Shown piece by piece: positions 1-7,170 of a stretch of 36,656 nt of DNA. Numbering within the stretch: the first letter of the stretch is position 1; each line of letters begins with the position of its first letter. The DNA lies in NCBI GenBank assembly GCA_030617105.1, contig JAUWWC010000006.1, forward strand, positions 1 through 36,656, given 5' to 3'. The notes under the pieces are model-generated. The model saw only the letters and a list, made by a program, of their open reading frames with translations. It did no database searches and was not told the DNA's origin. The translations under genes and the position numbers were made by a program. This stretch comes from Candidatus Nealsoniibacteriota bacterium. GTDB lineage: Bacteria > Patescibacteriota > Minisyncoccia > Minisyncoccales > GWA2-38-27.

Positions 1-818
1 AACAATATTTAATATGTCTAATTCTTAAAAAATACTCAAAAGAGCATTTTGATATTGTCCATATTCATCCAGCAGACAGAGCTTTGCCTTTTGGATATCT
101 ATTTCCTAAAATTCCTTTTGTTTATACTCTTCATGATCCTGTTTCTTTATGGAGAAAAAAAATATACCGTCTTTATAAGACAAAAAATCAATATTTTGTC
201 TCAATTTCAAAAGCTCAACAAAAACCAGCCCCTGATTTAAATTGGATCGGAACGGTTTATAACGGAATAAAATTAAAGTCCTTTTCTTTTAATCCAAATC
301 CCAAGAATTATCTTTTATTTATTGGAAGACTTCTTGAAAAAAAAGGAGTGGATACAGCGATTAAAATCGCATTAAAAACAAAGCAGAATTTAATTATTGT
401 TGGCCGTCCAAACAAAGGAGCATTCTGGGAAAAACGGATTAAACCCTATCTTAAAAGAAAAAATATAAAATACGTGGGCTACGTTTCCTACGAAAAAACC
501 CACAAATACTATAGAGAAGCAAAAGCCGCCCTTTATCCAATAAAATGGGACGAACCATTTGGTTTAACTTTCATTGAAGCCATGGCTTGCGGAACGCCTG
601 TGATTGTTTTTGATAGAGGTTCAGCAAGAGAAGTGGTCAAGGATGAAAAAACTGGGTTTGTAGTCAAAACTATTAAAGGAGCGGTTGAGGCAATTAAAAA
701 AATCGATCAGATAGATCGAAAAGAATGTCGAAAGCATGTAGAAAAAAACTTCACTGTTCAAAAAATGGTGGATGAATATGAAAAGATATATTATAAGATT
801 ATAAAAAAAGAAAAATAA
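1..818 (+). CDS. GT4-family glycosyltransferase, 5' end cut by the window
   Basis: The reading frame is already open at base 3 and stays open to the TAA at 816-818, so the gene starts before the window and any internal TTG or ATG start is spurious. Visible early residues DIVHIH and YTLHDP fit the end of the N-terminal Rossmann domain of GT4 (GT-B fold) glycosyltransferases. The C-terminal nucleotide-sugar domain is clear: FIGRLLEKKGVD, then PIKWDEPFGLTFIEAMACGT, which carries the conserved E-x7-E donor-binding motif, then GTPVIVFDRGSAREVV. The family transfers sugars from activated donors to lipids, glycans or proteins, usually at the cytoplasmic membrane; the acceptor cannot be predicted. 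It converges on mscS with a shared terminator between them. Confidence 0.9.
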   Translation, partial: QYLICLILKKYSKEHFDIVHIHPADRALPFGYLFPKIPFVYTLHDPVSLWRKKIYRLYKTKNQYFVSISKAQQKPAPDLNWIGTVYNGIKLKSFSFNPNPKNYLLFIGRLLEKKGVDTAIKIALKTKQNLIIVGRPNKGAFWEKRIKPYLKRKNIKYVGYVSYEKTHKYYREAKAALYPIKWDEPFGLTFIEAMACGTPVIVFDRGSAREVVKDEKTGFVVKTIKGAVEAIKKIDQIDRKECRKHVEKNFTVQKMVDEYEKIYYKIIKKEK

Positions 819-831
819 TTTAATCGCTAAA

Positions 832-871
832 TAAAAAAAACAGCCTTATGTTCAATAGGCTGATTTTTTTT
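832..871. terminator. Bidirectional Rho-independent terminator
   Basis: A six-pair stem (CAGCCT / AGGCTG, 841-862) has an A-run on its left and a T-run on its right, so it can terminate both the + strand glycosyltransferase and the - strand mscS. Confidence 0.8.
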
Positions 872-873
872 AT

Positions 874-1404
874 TTATTTCCTAGAAAAATTGGAGGCGGT
901 TTTGACCTGGCCGTTTGGAATATAGTGCATTATTCCTTCTGAATCTTTGATAACTGTTCTCCTTAAATTCAAATCTGCAACCTGTCCTTTTTTCCCAGAT
1001 ATATCTACTTCTTCTCCAACCCTATATTGGTCTTCAAGAAGTATGAAAAGGCCTGATAAATAATCCTGGATTACATTCTTAGCTCCCATGCCTATGGCCA
1101 AGCCAATTAATCCGGCTCCAGCTAAAAGCGGGGTGGGATTAACTCCAAACTCTGGCAAAAGCATTAAAATCGCTATCACCCAAATCACTATCTTTAAAGT
1201 GGAGCTAAAAACCTTACTAAGGGTTTTTGCTTTCTGTTCTTGAATTTTGCCATTGCTCTTTTCAATAACAGTCCTGACCGCCTTTGAAACAAAAACTTTG
1301 GCAACCTTGCTGATTACTAAAGCGAAAAACAAAATTACAATCACTTTTATGCCTGGACCAATAACCCAAGATATTAAATTTTGAATAATGTCTTGATAGT
1401 TCAT
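874..1404 (-). CDS. mscS: Small-conductance mechanosensitive channel, short MscS type
   Basis: A 176-aa membrane protein with two to three hydrophobic helices. The last is the Gly/Ala-rich pore helix GLIGLAIGMGAKNVIQDYL, followed by the MscS beta-domain (ILLEDQYRVGEEVDISGKKG and a YIPNG turn). MscS channels open under membrane tension to release solutes during osmotic downshock. The protein ends soon after the beta-domain and lacks the long C-terminal alpha/beta vestibule domain of E. coli MscS (286 aa). The frame continues upstream to 1488, but those 28 residues are translated tRNA-Ser; I use the ATG at 1404, three bases past the tRNA 3' end. No Shine-Dalgarno sequence is possible there. Confidence 0.9.
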   Translation of the reverse strand: MNYQDIIQNLISWVIGPGIKVIVILFFALVISKVAKVFVSKAVRTVIEKSNGKIQEQKAKTLSKVFSSTLKIVIWVIAILMLLPEFGVNPTPLLAGAGLIGLAIGMGAKNVIQDYLSGLFILLEDQYRVGEEVDISGKKGQVADLNLRRTVIKDSEGIMHYIPNGQVKTASNFSRK

Positions 1405-1407
1405 ATG

Positions 1408-1494
1408 CGGAAGGACAGGGATTCGAACCCTGGAAAACCTCTCGGCCTTACGGCTTTTCCAAAGCCGCCAGTTAAACCACTCCTGCATCCTTCC
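1408..1494 (-). tRNA. tRNA-Ser(GGA)
   Basis: A class II tRNA folds on the minus strand: acceptor GGAAGGA/TCCTTCC, anticodon stem CGGCT/AGCCG with loop TTGGAAA (anticodon GGA), a long variable arm, and T arm CAGGG-TTCGAAT-CCCTG. CCA is not encoded; the discriminator G is followed by CAT, which runs straight into the mscS ATG. The 5' end abuts the stop codon of the zinc-ribbon gene, so the tRNA is probably cut from a longer transcript. Confidence 0.96.
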
Positions 1495-2025
1495 CTATCT
1501 CGGCAGTTGTAAGATTAGTTTAGAAATCACTGGATGTTTAGTTGCAAACTTGTAATTCAGGAGTTTCAGAATTGTCAGAAAATCCAGTATTTCTTCTCTC
1601 AATGGTTCAGGCCCAGCAAAGATTTCAACTAATTCTTCAAATAAATTCTTAGCGTAGTTATTCAAAACCTCATTGTCAGCTTTCTGTTTAAGCCATTCAG
1701 TTATTTTCTTAAACTCTGCTCTATCCAGCCAAACTCCATGACAAAGATTGCAAACATCAACAATTATTCCTGAATCTCCATAATATACCTCATAAAGAGG
1801 AACTCTGCAAGAGGGACAGAGCCGCATCCCATAAGAGATTTTAAACTTTTTCTCATTCTTCCATAAATCAATATCCAGCCATTTTAAATCCTTGTCTTTT
1901 TCATCTTTTGCCCACCTTAATTCTTCTTGCTCAAACCAAAGACCAAGACAGCTGGTGCAGTAATTTACCTCAACATTATACAAGATTGTGCTGGAAAGTT
2001 TAATTTTGCAAATAGGACACTTCAT
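1495..2025 (-). CDS. Zinc-ribbon protein with two zf-TFIIB-like domains
   Basis: 176 aa. The N terminus is MKCPICKIKLSST with a second knuckle YCTSCLGLWFEQEEL. A repeat of the unit follows around residues 70-105: CPSC then CNLCHGVWLDRAEF. This paired CPxC ... CxxCxGxWLDxxE layout is the zf-TFIIB family (PF13453-type), a presumed zinc-binding module of unknown role. The remaining C-terminal part is helical and not recognised. The start codon overlaps the htpX stop by 4 bp, and the stop codon touches tRNA-Ser(GGA), so it is the last protein gene of the lemA-htpX operon before the tRNA. No function beyond zinc binding can be assigned. Confidence 0.85.
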   Translation of the reverse strand: MKCPICKIKLSSTILYNVEVNYCTSCLGLWFEQEELRWAKDEKDKDLKWLDIDLWKNEKKFKISYGMRLCPSCRVPLYEVYYGDSGIIVDVCNLCHGVWLDRAEFKKITEWLKQKADNEVLNNYAKNLFEELVEIFAGPEPLREEILDFLTILKLLNYKFATKHPVISKLILQLPR

Positions 2026-2921
2026 ATCTTTATTCCTCTTAATGCTCTTGTACGTTCTTTTATTGGCGGGTGGGTCATAAATAACTTTGTGAGAAAACTT
2101 TTAGATTGTTTGCCTCTAAATGGAGAAGCAAAATAAAGATGGGCAGAAGAGTTGTTTGCTGTTTTTAAAGAATAAGGGCTTTGAGAAATTTTCTCAAGAG
2201 CCCTGGCTAAACCTTCTGGATATCTGGTTAAAAGAGCTCCTGCAGCATCAGCCAAAAATTCTCTTTTCCGAGAAATAGCTAATTTTATTAAAGTAGCAAA
2301 TAAAGGGGCTAAAATAGCTAAAGCCAGAGCGATTAAAAGCATAACTGCGCCTGCCTTGTTGTTTCTATTATTTCTGCGGCCTCCATAAAAACTAATCCGA
2401 AAGAAAAAATCAGTCATTATTATTACTACTCCGACTAAAACAACAATAATTGTCTGCAATAAAGCATCTCTGTTTCCAATATGCGATAATTCATGAGCAA
2501 TTACTCCTTCTAATTCAGCTCTCTCCAAACGATCTAATAATCCTTGGGTTACTGCTATTACTGCATGTTCTGGATTACGGCCAGTTGCAAAAGCATTTGG
2601 CTGGGCTTCTTTAATAATATAGATCTTTGGCAAAGGAAGACCAGCAGTAATGCAAAGATTTTCTACAAGGCGATAAAGTTCAGGATTATCTTTTTTCTCA
2701 ATAGGTTTTGCATGACTCATTGCCAAAACAATCTTATCAGAATACCAATAACTGAAAAAGCTCATTAAAACACTATAAATCACTGCAAACCATAAAATGA
2801 TATATGTTCCAAGAAAATAAGAGATTAAGTAGCCAAGAAGAATAATTAAAATTAAAAAACCAGCGAGATAAAACCAGGTTTTACGGATGTTGGATTCGGC
2901 GTGGGTATAAAGCGTTGCCAT
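2022..2921 (-). CDS. htpX: M48-family membrane metalloprotease HtpX
   Basis: About 299 aa from the ATG at 2921 (a TTG at 2930 is three codons upstream in frame). Two N-terminal membrane helices (residues 17-60) precede the zinc site HELSH at residues 143-147, and two further hydrophobic segments lie at about 160-215. The third zinc ligand fits the downstream REFLADAAG segment (Glu). HtpX degrades misfolded membrane proteins under envelope stress. PNAFATGRNPEHAVIAVT is a conserved family block. It follows lemA with almost no gap, the usual LemA-HtpX pair, and overlaps the zinc-ribbon gene by 4 bp. Confidence 0.95.
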   Translation of the reverse strand: MATLYTHAESNIRKTWFYLAGFLILIILLGYLISYFLGTYIILWFAVIYSVLMSFFSYWYSDKIVLAMSHAKPIEKKDNPELYRLVENLCITAGLPLPKIYIIKEAQPNAFATGRNPEHAVIAVTQGLLDRLERAELEGVIAHELSHIGNRDALLQTIIVVLVGVVIIMTDFFFRISFYGGRRNNRNNKAGAVMLLIALALAILAPLFATLIKLAISRKREFLADAAGALLTRYPEGLARALEKISQSPYSLKTANNSSAHLYFASPFRGKQSKSFLTKLFMTHPPIKERTRALRGIKI

Positions 2922-2926
2922 ACATA

Positions 2927-3481
2927 TCAAAACTTCACTTTGACTGGCTCTCTCGCCCCTGCCTCTTCTATTTCAAAAAAATCCATCTTTTTAAAATTAA
3001 AAAATGAAGCAATGATTTTTTCTGGAAATCTTTCAATCTTAATATTCAAGTCCCTGACATTTCCATTATAGAATCTTCTGGATGCCTGAATTTTATCTTC
3101 AGTATCACGGAGTTCTCGTTGAAGTTCTAAAAAGTTTGCCGCAGCTTTTAACTGGGGATAATTTTCCGCAACAGCAAATAAGCTTTTTAAAGTAGATGAG
3201 AGCATGTTCTCGCTTTTAGAATGTTCTTCCATTGTTTGAGCTCCCATTGCCCTGGTTCTGGCTTCAGTAACCTTTTCAAAAAGTTCTCTTTCATGACCAG
3301 CATAACCCTTTACTGTTTCAACTAAATTGGGAATTAAATTGTATCTTCTTTTCAATTGAACATCTATATCTGACCATGCCTCTTTTGAACGATTACGAAG
3401 AGTAATTAAGCGATTGTAAATGAAAATCGCCCAGAAAACTATTACAGCAATAACGGCTAAAATGATGTATAGAATTATCAT
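2927..3481 (-). CDS. lemA: LemA family protein
   Basis: 184 aa with one N-terminal membrane helix (residues 3-22), then the LemA helical bundle: NRLITLRNRSKEAWSDIDVQ, RYNLIPNLVETVKGYAGHE and a C-terminal RRFYNGNVRDLN block. LemA proteins are membrane-anchored helical proteins commonly next to HtpX; their biochemical role is not settled. It heads the lemA-htpX-zinc-ribbon operon. The upstream 45 bp are an A/T tandem repeat and I see no clear Shine-Dalgarno sequence. Confidence 0.94.
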   Translation of the reverse strand: MIILYIILAVIAVIVFWAIFIYNRLITLRNRSKEAWSDIDVQLKRRYNLIPNLVETVKGYAGHERELFEKVTEARTRAMGAQTMEEHSKSENMLSSTLKSLFAVAENYPQLKAAANFLELQRELRDTEDKIQASRRFYNGNVRDLNIKIERFPEKIIASFFNFKKMDFFEIEEAGAREPVKVKF

Positions 3482-3486
3482 AATGT

Positions 3487-3526
3487 TAAGTTGTTATTTT
3501 GTTAAATTGTTAAATTGTTAAATTGA
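3487..3526. repeat. Short A/T tandem repeat upstream of lemA
   Basis: Eight-base units of the form TTGTTAAA/ATTGTTAA are repeated about four times between lemA and the upstream surface-protein gene. Nothing else is visible in this gap. Confidence 0.7.
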
Positions 3527-3527
3527 A

Positions 3528-5435
3528 TTAAAACGGGGCTATTTCTTTCCACTCAGGAAGAGGCAAAGTTGCTGTTAAAGGTTCTTCTTGATAACAGGTT
3601 CTTAGTATTAGGTCAATTGTATCAGTTACATAAAGTCGGACAGTGTAAGGTCCTGCTACAAGGTAAGTATGGGTAATGGGAGTACCATCGGGTTTAGTAA
3701 CATCATCGATAACAGAATCATTATCAAAATCCCATTGATAAAGAGTATCTCCATCATTTTTGCAATTAGCAACTCCAGTATAGCAAGTTGAGGTATCTGT
3801 AAAAGTAACTTCTACTTCAGCTGGAGGACTTAACGGATCCCAACCAAAACTTGGGTTTGGATAAGGATTAGAAGATGTGCTAAAAGTTGTTGGACCTGAT
3901 TGCCATCCAGACCAATTTAGGTTTCCTGTTGCTGCTTTAACGTTTACTCGCCAGTAATAAGTAGTACCAGGTCCTGTGTAGTTAATTTGTAAAGACCTGC
4001 TACCTAATAACTCTCCATCGTTACAGACATCAGAAGGAGAAGAAACTACTGTCACAGCTGAAGTACCAGTCTCACCAGGTAAAACACCACCTTGGTCAAT
4101 GATACAATCTATAGCTTTGTTGATAAACCCTGAATCAGTGGCTACTTGAAGTTTGTATTGAGCTTGATTATCGCCGTCATCTTGATAAGTCCATTCAAAA
4201 CCAACCTGTCCAATCGGACTATTATTACAATATTCTTCATATTGAATATTTGTAGAACCAGGTTCAATATACGGCGGGAAATCAACGTCAGTCATTACTT
4301 TGTAATCTGAAAATAAAAGACAAGCATTTCGAGCTGCTGTTGGATTTTCACAAGTTTCTATACCCGGACAGTCTCCATCAGTAATGCAAACTTGATCAGT
4401 AATACTACAAATCTTTGCATTAATACAATTAAAACTAACCCAGCCAACTACAACATCTCCCCAAGCCCATCCTTCAAATTCAGAAGTGGGAAGAGTAGAA
4501 TTAAGTGAAACTCCATATTCTTGAGGAACAGCTTCATTGGTCAAACCTCTTAATTTTATCCAGCCATCCCAGCCACCTGCAGCTACCAAAGCTTTTGCCC
4601 AGCCAGAAACAACTCTAGTACTTAAATCAATCTCTGCTTGGCAAGAAGCAGGCGAATCAGGACAATCAGCTACATTCACATCTGCTGGCTCAAAACTAAT
4701 CCAACCAATATTCTCTGACCAGGCATAACCTGAAAACAAACCAGTAAAAACATCAACATCTACTCCATAATCAGCAGAACTTCCGCTCCCGCAAGAACCT
4801 CCATCAAGATTGCCGTCAAAATCGCTGTCGCAGTTTCCGCAACTAAAACTAATCCAGCCAATATTATCTGACCAAGCCCAGCCATAAACATTATGATATT
4901 CACAAGGCGGCGGATGGATAGTATAAGTTTCCTCAACCCCTGTTCCAGCCCGAGTAAAGTTAATTTCAGGTCCAGGAAACGCTCCAAGCACAGCACCATT
5001 TACTTTAACTATATAATTATCAGCAGTTGGAACTCCAACTTTATGAGTAACATTAATTGAGCTGGTTTCTTTCCATTCATTAACATAACCATCAGAAACA
5101 TTAGCACTGGAAAATTTGAAATCAGCTGTTCCTGCAGAAGGAGTAATTTCTAAAACTTTATGACCTGCGGTTTTCAAAAGAAAAGGAATGCCGTCCCAAA
5201 CTCCATTTACGGTTAAATCAGTCCCAGAAATAGTTAAAGAATCACACTTAGAACCAGAGGCAACATAAGTGGTGGTGTCCAAACCAGTCAAATCCAAAAT
5301 CACATCTTCTGGACCGAATTCAACCGTGCCTGGACTTGCTTTAGCATAATCAAGATTAAAAAAATAAAAACCAAAAACCAAAGCTAAACAAATCAAAACT
5401 ACAACAAAACCTGTTTTTCTATAATTTTTCACCAT
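3528..5435 (-). CDS. Large exported surface protein with GWxW repeats, Fn3-like and PKD domains
   Basis: 635 aa. An N-terminal hydrophobic segment (about residues 9-27) is a signal peptide or anchor. From about residue 190 come recurrent aromatic units: YGWAWSDNIGWISF, SGYAWSENIGWISFEP, VSGWAKALVAAGGWDGWIKL and FEGWAWGDVVVGWVSF, several carrying Cys pairs. A Fn3-like region follows (FEWTYQDDGDNQAQYKLQVA through YYWRVNVKA), then a PKD domain near the C terminus (YQWDFDNDSVIDD, ITHTYLVAGPYTVRLYVTD). Such modules are typical of extracellular adhesive or structural proteins. It lies about 20 nt after the C1q-like gene, so the two are probably co-transcribed. No sorting motif or C-terminal membrane helix is visible. 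Confidence 0.82.
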   Translation of the reverse strand: MVKNYRKTGFVVVLICLALVFGFYFFNLDYAKASPGTVEFGPEDVILDLTGLDTTTYVASGSKCDSLTISGTDLTVNGVWDGIPFLLKTAGHKVLEITPSAGTADFKFSSANVSDGYVNEWKETSSINVTHKVGVPTADNYIVKVNGAVLGAFPGPEINFTRAGTGVEETYTIHPPPCEYHNVYGWAWSDNIGWISFSCGNCDSDFDGNLDGGSCGSGSSADYGVDVDVFTGLFSGYAWSENIGWISFEPADVNVADCPDSPASCQAEIDLSTRVVSGWAKALVAAGGWDGWIKLRGLTNEAVPQEYGVSLNSTLPTSEFEGWAWGDVVVGWVSFNCINAKICSITDQVCITDGDCPGIETCENPTAARNACLLFSDYKVMTDVDFPPYIEPGSTNIQYEEYCNNSPIGQVGFEWTYQDDGDNQAQYKLQVATDSGFINKAIDCIIDQGGVLPGETGTSAVTVVSSPSDVCNDGELLGSRSLQINYTGPGTTYYWRVNVKAATGNLNWSGWQSGPTTFSTSSNPYPNPSFGWDPLSPPAEVEVTFTDTSTCYTGVANCKNDGDTLYQWDFDNDSVIDDVTKPDGTPITHTYLVAGPYTVRLYVTDTIDLILRTCYQEEPLTATLPLPEWKEIAPF

Positions 5436-5455
5436 GCTGTTATGGAATACAATTA

Positions 5456-6022
5456 TCAGAGTAAATGTCCGCTAAATAATGCGTATGGATCCTTATTCCA
5501 ACCCTGACCGGTCAGATCCCAATCCCAATTGTAAACATCCACATAATCATCCTCATTCAAATTCATTATAATACACTTATAGGACCCATCATAGTCAGGG
5601 CCCGCATTAGAATAGACTCGCCCTGCAACTGCCGCCACCCCATTGACACGAATATCCACATACGATCGTCCAGCCTTCGGATATTCTATCCCTCCAAAGC
5701 AAAACTGATATAAACCAGCTACTGGAGCTGTAAATCTCCCTGTAGCGGAGCTATAATGACTGCCATTATTAACTCCTATTACATCAAATAATATTACACC
5801 CCGTGTGGTCCAGTAATCAAACAGGGATACGGAAAATGCAGGACGATCCGGGACTAATACATAGCCGGTAACATAAAGATTATTCCCTACAGTAATATCT
5901 TCCCCAATAGTAGTAGTTCCAGGGCTGGACAAAACCCAATAGCCAATCCCAAAAGCAATGGTTAAAACACAAGCTCCAATTGCTATTTTGTTTTTCCAAA
6001 AGAAAGTTTTAATAAAATTCAT
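5456..6022 (-). CDS. Membrane-anchored C1q/TNF-like domain protein
   Basis: 188 aa. Residues 13-31 form a membrane helix, with an N-terminal cytoplasmic KTFFWKNK stretch. From about residue 57 to the end the pattern matches the C1q (PF00386-type) jelly roll: RPAFSVSL, VILFDVIGVNNGSHYSSATG, RFTAPVAGLYQFCF, VDIRVNGVA and the closing YALFSGHLL. In the family this fold forms trimers that bind proteins or glycans, so I infer an adhesin-like role outside the cell. The first about 47 residues and the upstream leader are nearly identical to those of the gene at 6433-7104, while the rest is unrelated. It has no Shine-Dalgarno sequence, and the leader carries AAAGGTCGA. Confidence 0.82.
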   Translation of the reverse strand: MNFIKTFFWKNKIAIGACVLTIAFGIGYWVLSSPGTTTIGEDITVGNNLYVTGYVLVPDRPAFSVSLFDYWTTRGVILFDVIGVNNGSHYSSATGRFTAPVAGLYQFCFGGIEYPKAGRSYVDIRVNGVAAVAGRVYSNAGPDYDGSYKCIIMNLNEDDYVDVYNWDWDLTGQGWNKDPYALFSGHLL

Positions 6023-6056
6023 ATTTCTTTAAATTATTTTCTAATGTCTCGACCTT
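5879..6056 (-). repeat. 5' cassette copy A (anchor-coding region plus leader)
   Basis: By eye this aligns with 6959-7149 at roughly 90% identity. The part from about codon 25 back through the leader is essentially identical apart from an 11-base tandem duplication in copy B. It includes the start codon, the membrane anchor and the GGTCGA leader motif. Confidence 0.85.
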
Positions 6057-6071
6057 TTTGAAAATGATGAA

Positions 6072-6400
6072 AATGGTGACGTTTCTGAATTTTTTAATTT
6101 TAATTCTTTGGTTTTGGTGGTCTTCCCCGTTTTTTAGGTTTCACTAACATTCCTAATTTTTCCATTATAGTTGTTATGTCTTTTTTGAATTTTTCTGAAC
6201 CTAGTACTCCTCCGTCCTGAAATAATAACCTCTTTCGTATTTTATCATCCTCTATACCTAAAACAAACTCTTGATAATTTTTCGCCATAAAACAAAGTTG
6301 ACACTATTTTCTACTATTTTCTATTTTTATATCATTGACGACTGTCATCAATGATCCATCAAAACGCCTAATTCCCTGTCTAAAAGAGAACCGTCCCCTT
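6072..6400. mobile_element. Degraded RAYT/REP-like element with imperfect inverted ends
   Basis: The left end AATGGTGACGTTTCT (6072-6086) and the right end (reverse complement AAGGGGACGGTTCT, within 6384-6400) match with one indel and two mismatches. Between them lie only a 62-codon C-terminal RAYT remnant and an eight-pair hairpin (6331-6355, ATCATTGA/TCAATGAT). The ends differ from those of the intact unit at 7171-7905, so this is a second element type. It fills the gap between the two surface genes. Confidence 0.6.
6100..6288 (-). pseudogene. RAYT transposase C-terminal remnant
   Basis: 62 codons opening with MAKNYQEFV. The segment GGVLGSEKFKKDI followed by a basic tail KPKKRGRPPKPKN corresponds to the C-terminal region of RAYT proteins; the intact neighbour has GRPLGSSTFIEKLE and KKKPGPKRK in the same place. 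The whole HUH catalytic domain is missing. It sits inside the degraded element at 6072-6400. It could also be an independently translated small basic protein, but a decayed transposase is the simpler reading. Confidence 0.65.
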
Positions 6401-6432
6401 ATACCGCCCTCACCTTAACCTCAGCAGTACTC

Positions 6433-7104
6433 TTATGGCGACCAAGAAGCTTTATTTACCCACGCACCACTACAGCTAGGGCCCGAATAATAACGTATAA
6501 TGAACTGGTTAGTATTCTTATCCACATGCAGAAGCCAGCTTTTCCCAGTGTTAGTATTGTCTAGGCAGATACTAGGATAGGTCGCGCTGGACTGTATTGA
6601 CCCCCTAACGTGTAATTTTTTCTGTGGACTCGTCGTCCCGATGCCGACGTAGCCTGTTGTATCAATTACCATTGCATTGTCGTTTAATACACTACCCCAA
6701 ATTCTGAAATCGCCACTAACATCTTCATTTAAAACATCCCAATAATCATTACCAGATGCAGTATCTTCCAACCTTATCGTTGGTTGCGAGCCTGCAAGAT
6801 GAACTAACTTGTTTGGCGTCGTCGTCCCGATGCCGACGTTGCCGCTGTCATAATAGATGTCGGAACCGCTTTGGGACCAAAGGCCGGAGCCTCCAGCACC
6901 AATACATCCAATAGAATCACAAATAGTACCTGATGCTACTATATTACCGACTACATCAAGATTATTCCCTACTGTTACATCCTCTCCAATAGAGGTAGTC
7001 CCAGGGCTTGATAAAACCCAATACCCAATCCCAAAAGCAATAGTTAAAACACAAGCACCAATTGCTATTTTGTTTTTCCAAAAGAAAGTTTTAATAAAAT
7101 TCAT
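6433..7104 (-). CDS. Anchored tail-fibre-like surface protein with VGIGTT repeats
   Basis: 223 aa. The N-terminal membrane helix (residues 13-31) and leader are shared with the C1q-like gene. The body has two tail-fibre-type motifs, GNVGIGTTTPNKLVHL and GYVGIGTTSPQKKLHVRG, which in phage fibres and bacterial surface proteins form trimeric beta-helical stalks. IRLEDTASGNDYWDV is a typical LamG/fibre-associated segment. This suggests an extracellular stalk or adhesin. The C terminus may be frameshifted: one frame over, the sequence reads LLGRHKSTAEVKVRAV and stop immediately after residue NK (near 6455). A degraded RAYT end begins right at that second stop. Confidence 0.75.
   Translation of the reverse strand: MNFIKTFFWKNKIAIGACVLTIAFGIGYWVLSSPGTTSIGEDVTVGNNLDVVGNIVASGTICDSIGCIGAGGSGLWSQSGSDIYYDSGNVGIGTTTPNKLVHLAGSQPTIRLEDTASGNDYWDVLNEDVSGDFRIWGSVLNDNAMVIDTTGYVGIGTTSPQKKLHVRGSIQSSATYPSICLDNTNTGKSWLLHVDKNTNQFIIRYYSGPSCSGAWVNKASWSP
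6631..6650 (-). repeat. GC-rich 20-mer coding VGIGTT, copy 1
   Basis: CGTCGTCCCGATGCCGACGT (+ strand) is identical at 6820-6839 and 8409-8428. It is far more GC-rich than its surroundings, has short inverted arms (CGTCG/CGACG) and encodes VGIGTT. Confidence 0.9.
6820..6839 (-). repeat. GC-rich 20-mer coding VGIGTT, copy 2
   Basis: Identical to the copies at 6631 and 8409. With the 8409 copy the identity extends to 26 bases. Confidence 0.9.
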
Positions 7105-7149
7105 ATTTCTTTAAATTATTTTCTAATTATTTTCTAATATCTCGACCTT
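6959..7149 (-). repeat. 5' cassette copy B (anchor-coding region plus leader)
   Basis: Partner of 5879-6056. It carries an extra 11-base duplication (TTAGAAAATAA unit repeated) in the leader, and the GGTCGA motif at 7142-7147. Confidence 0.85.
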
Positions 7150-7170
7150 TTTTATTTATAGTTATTTATA

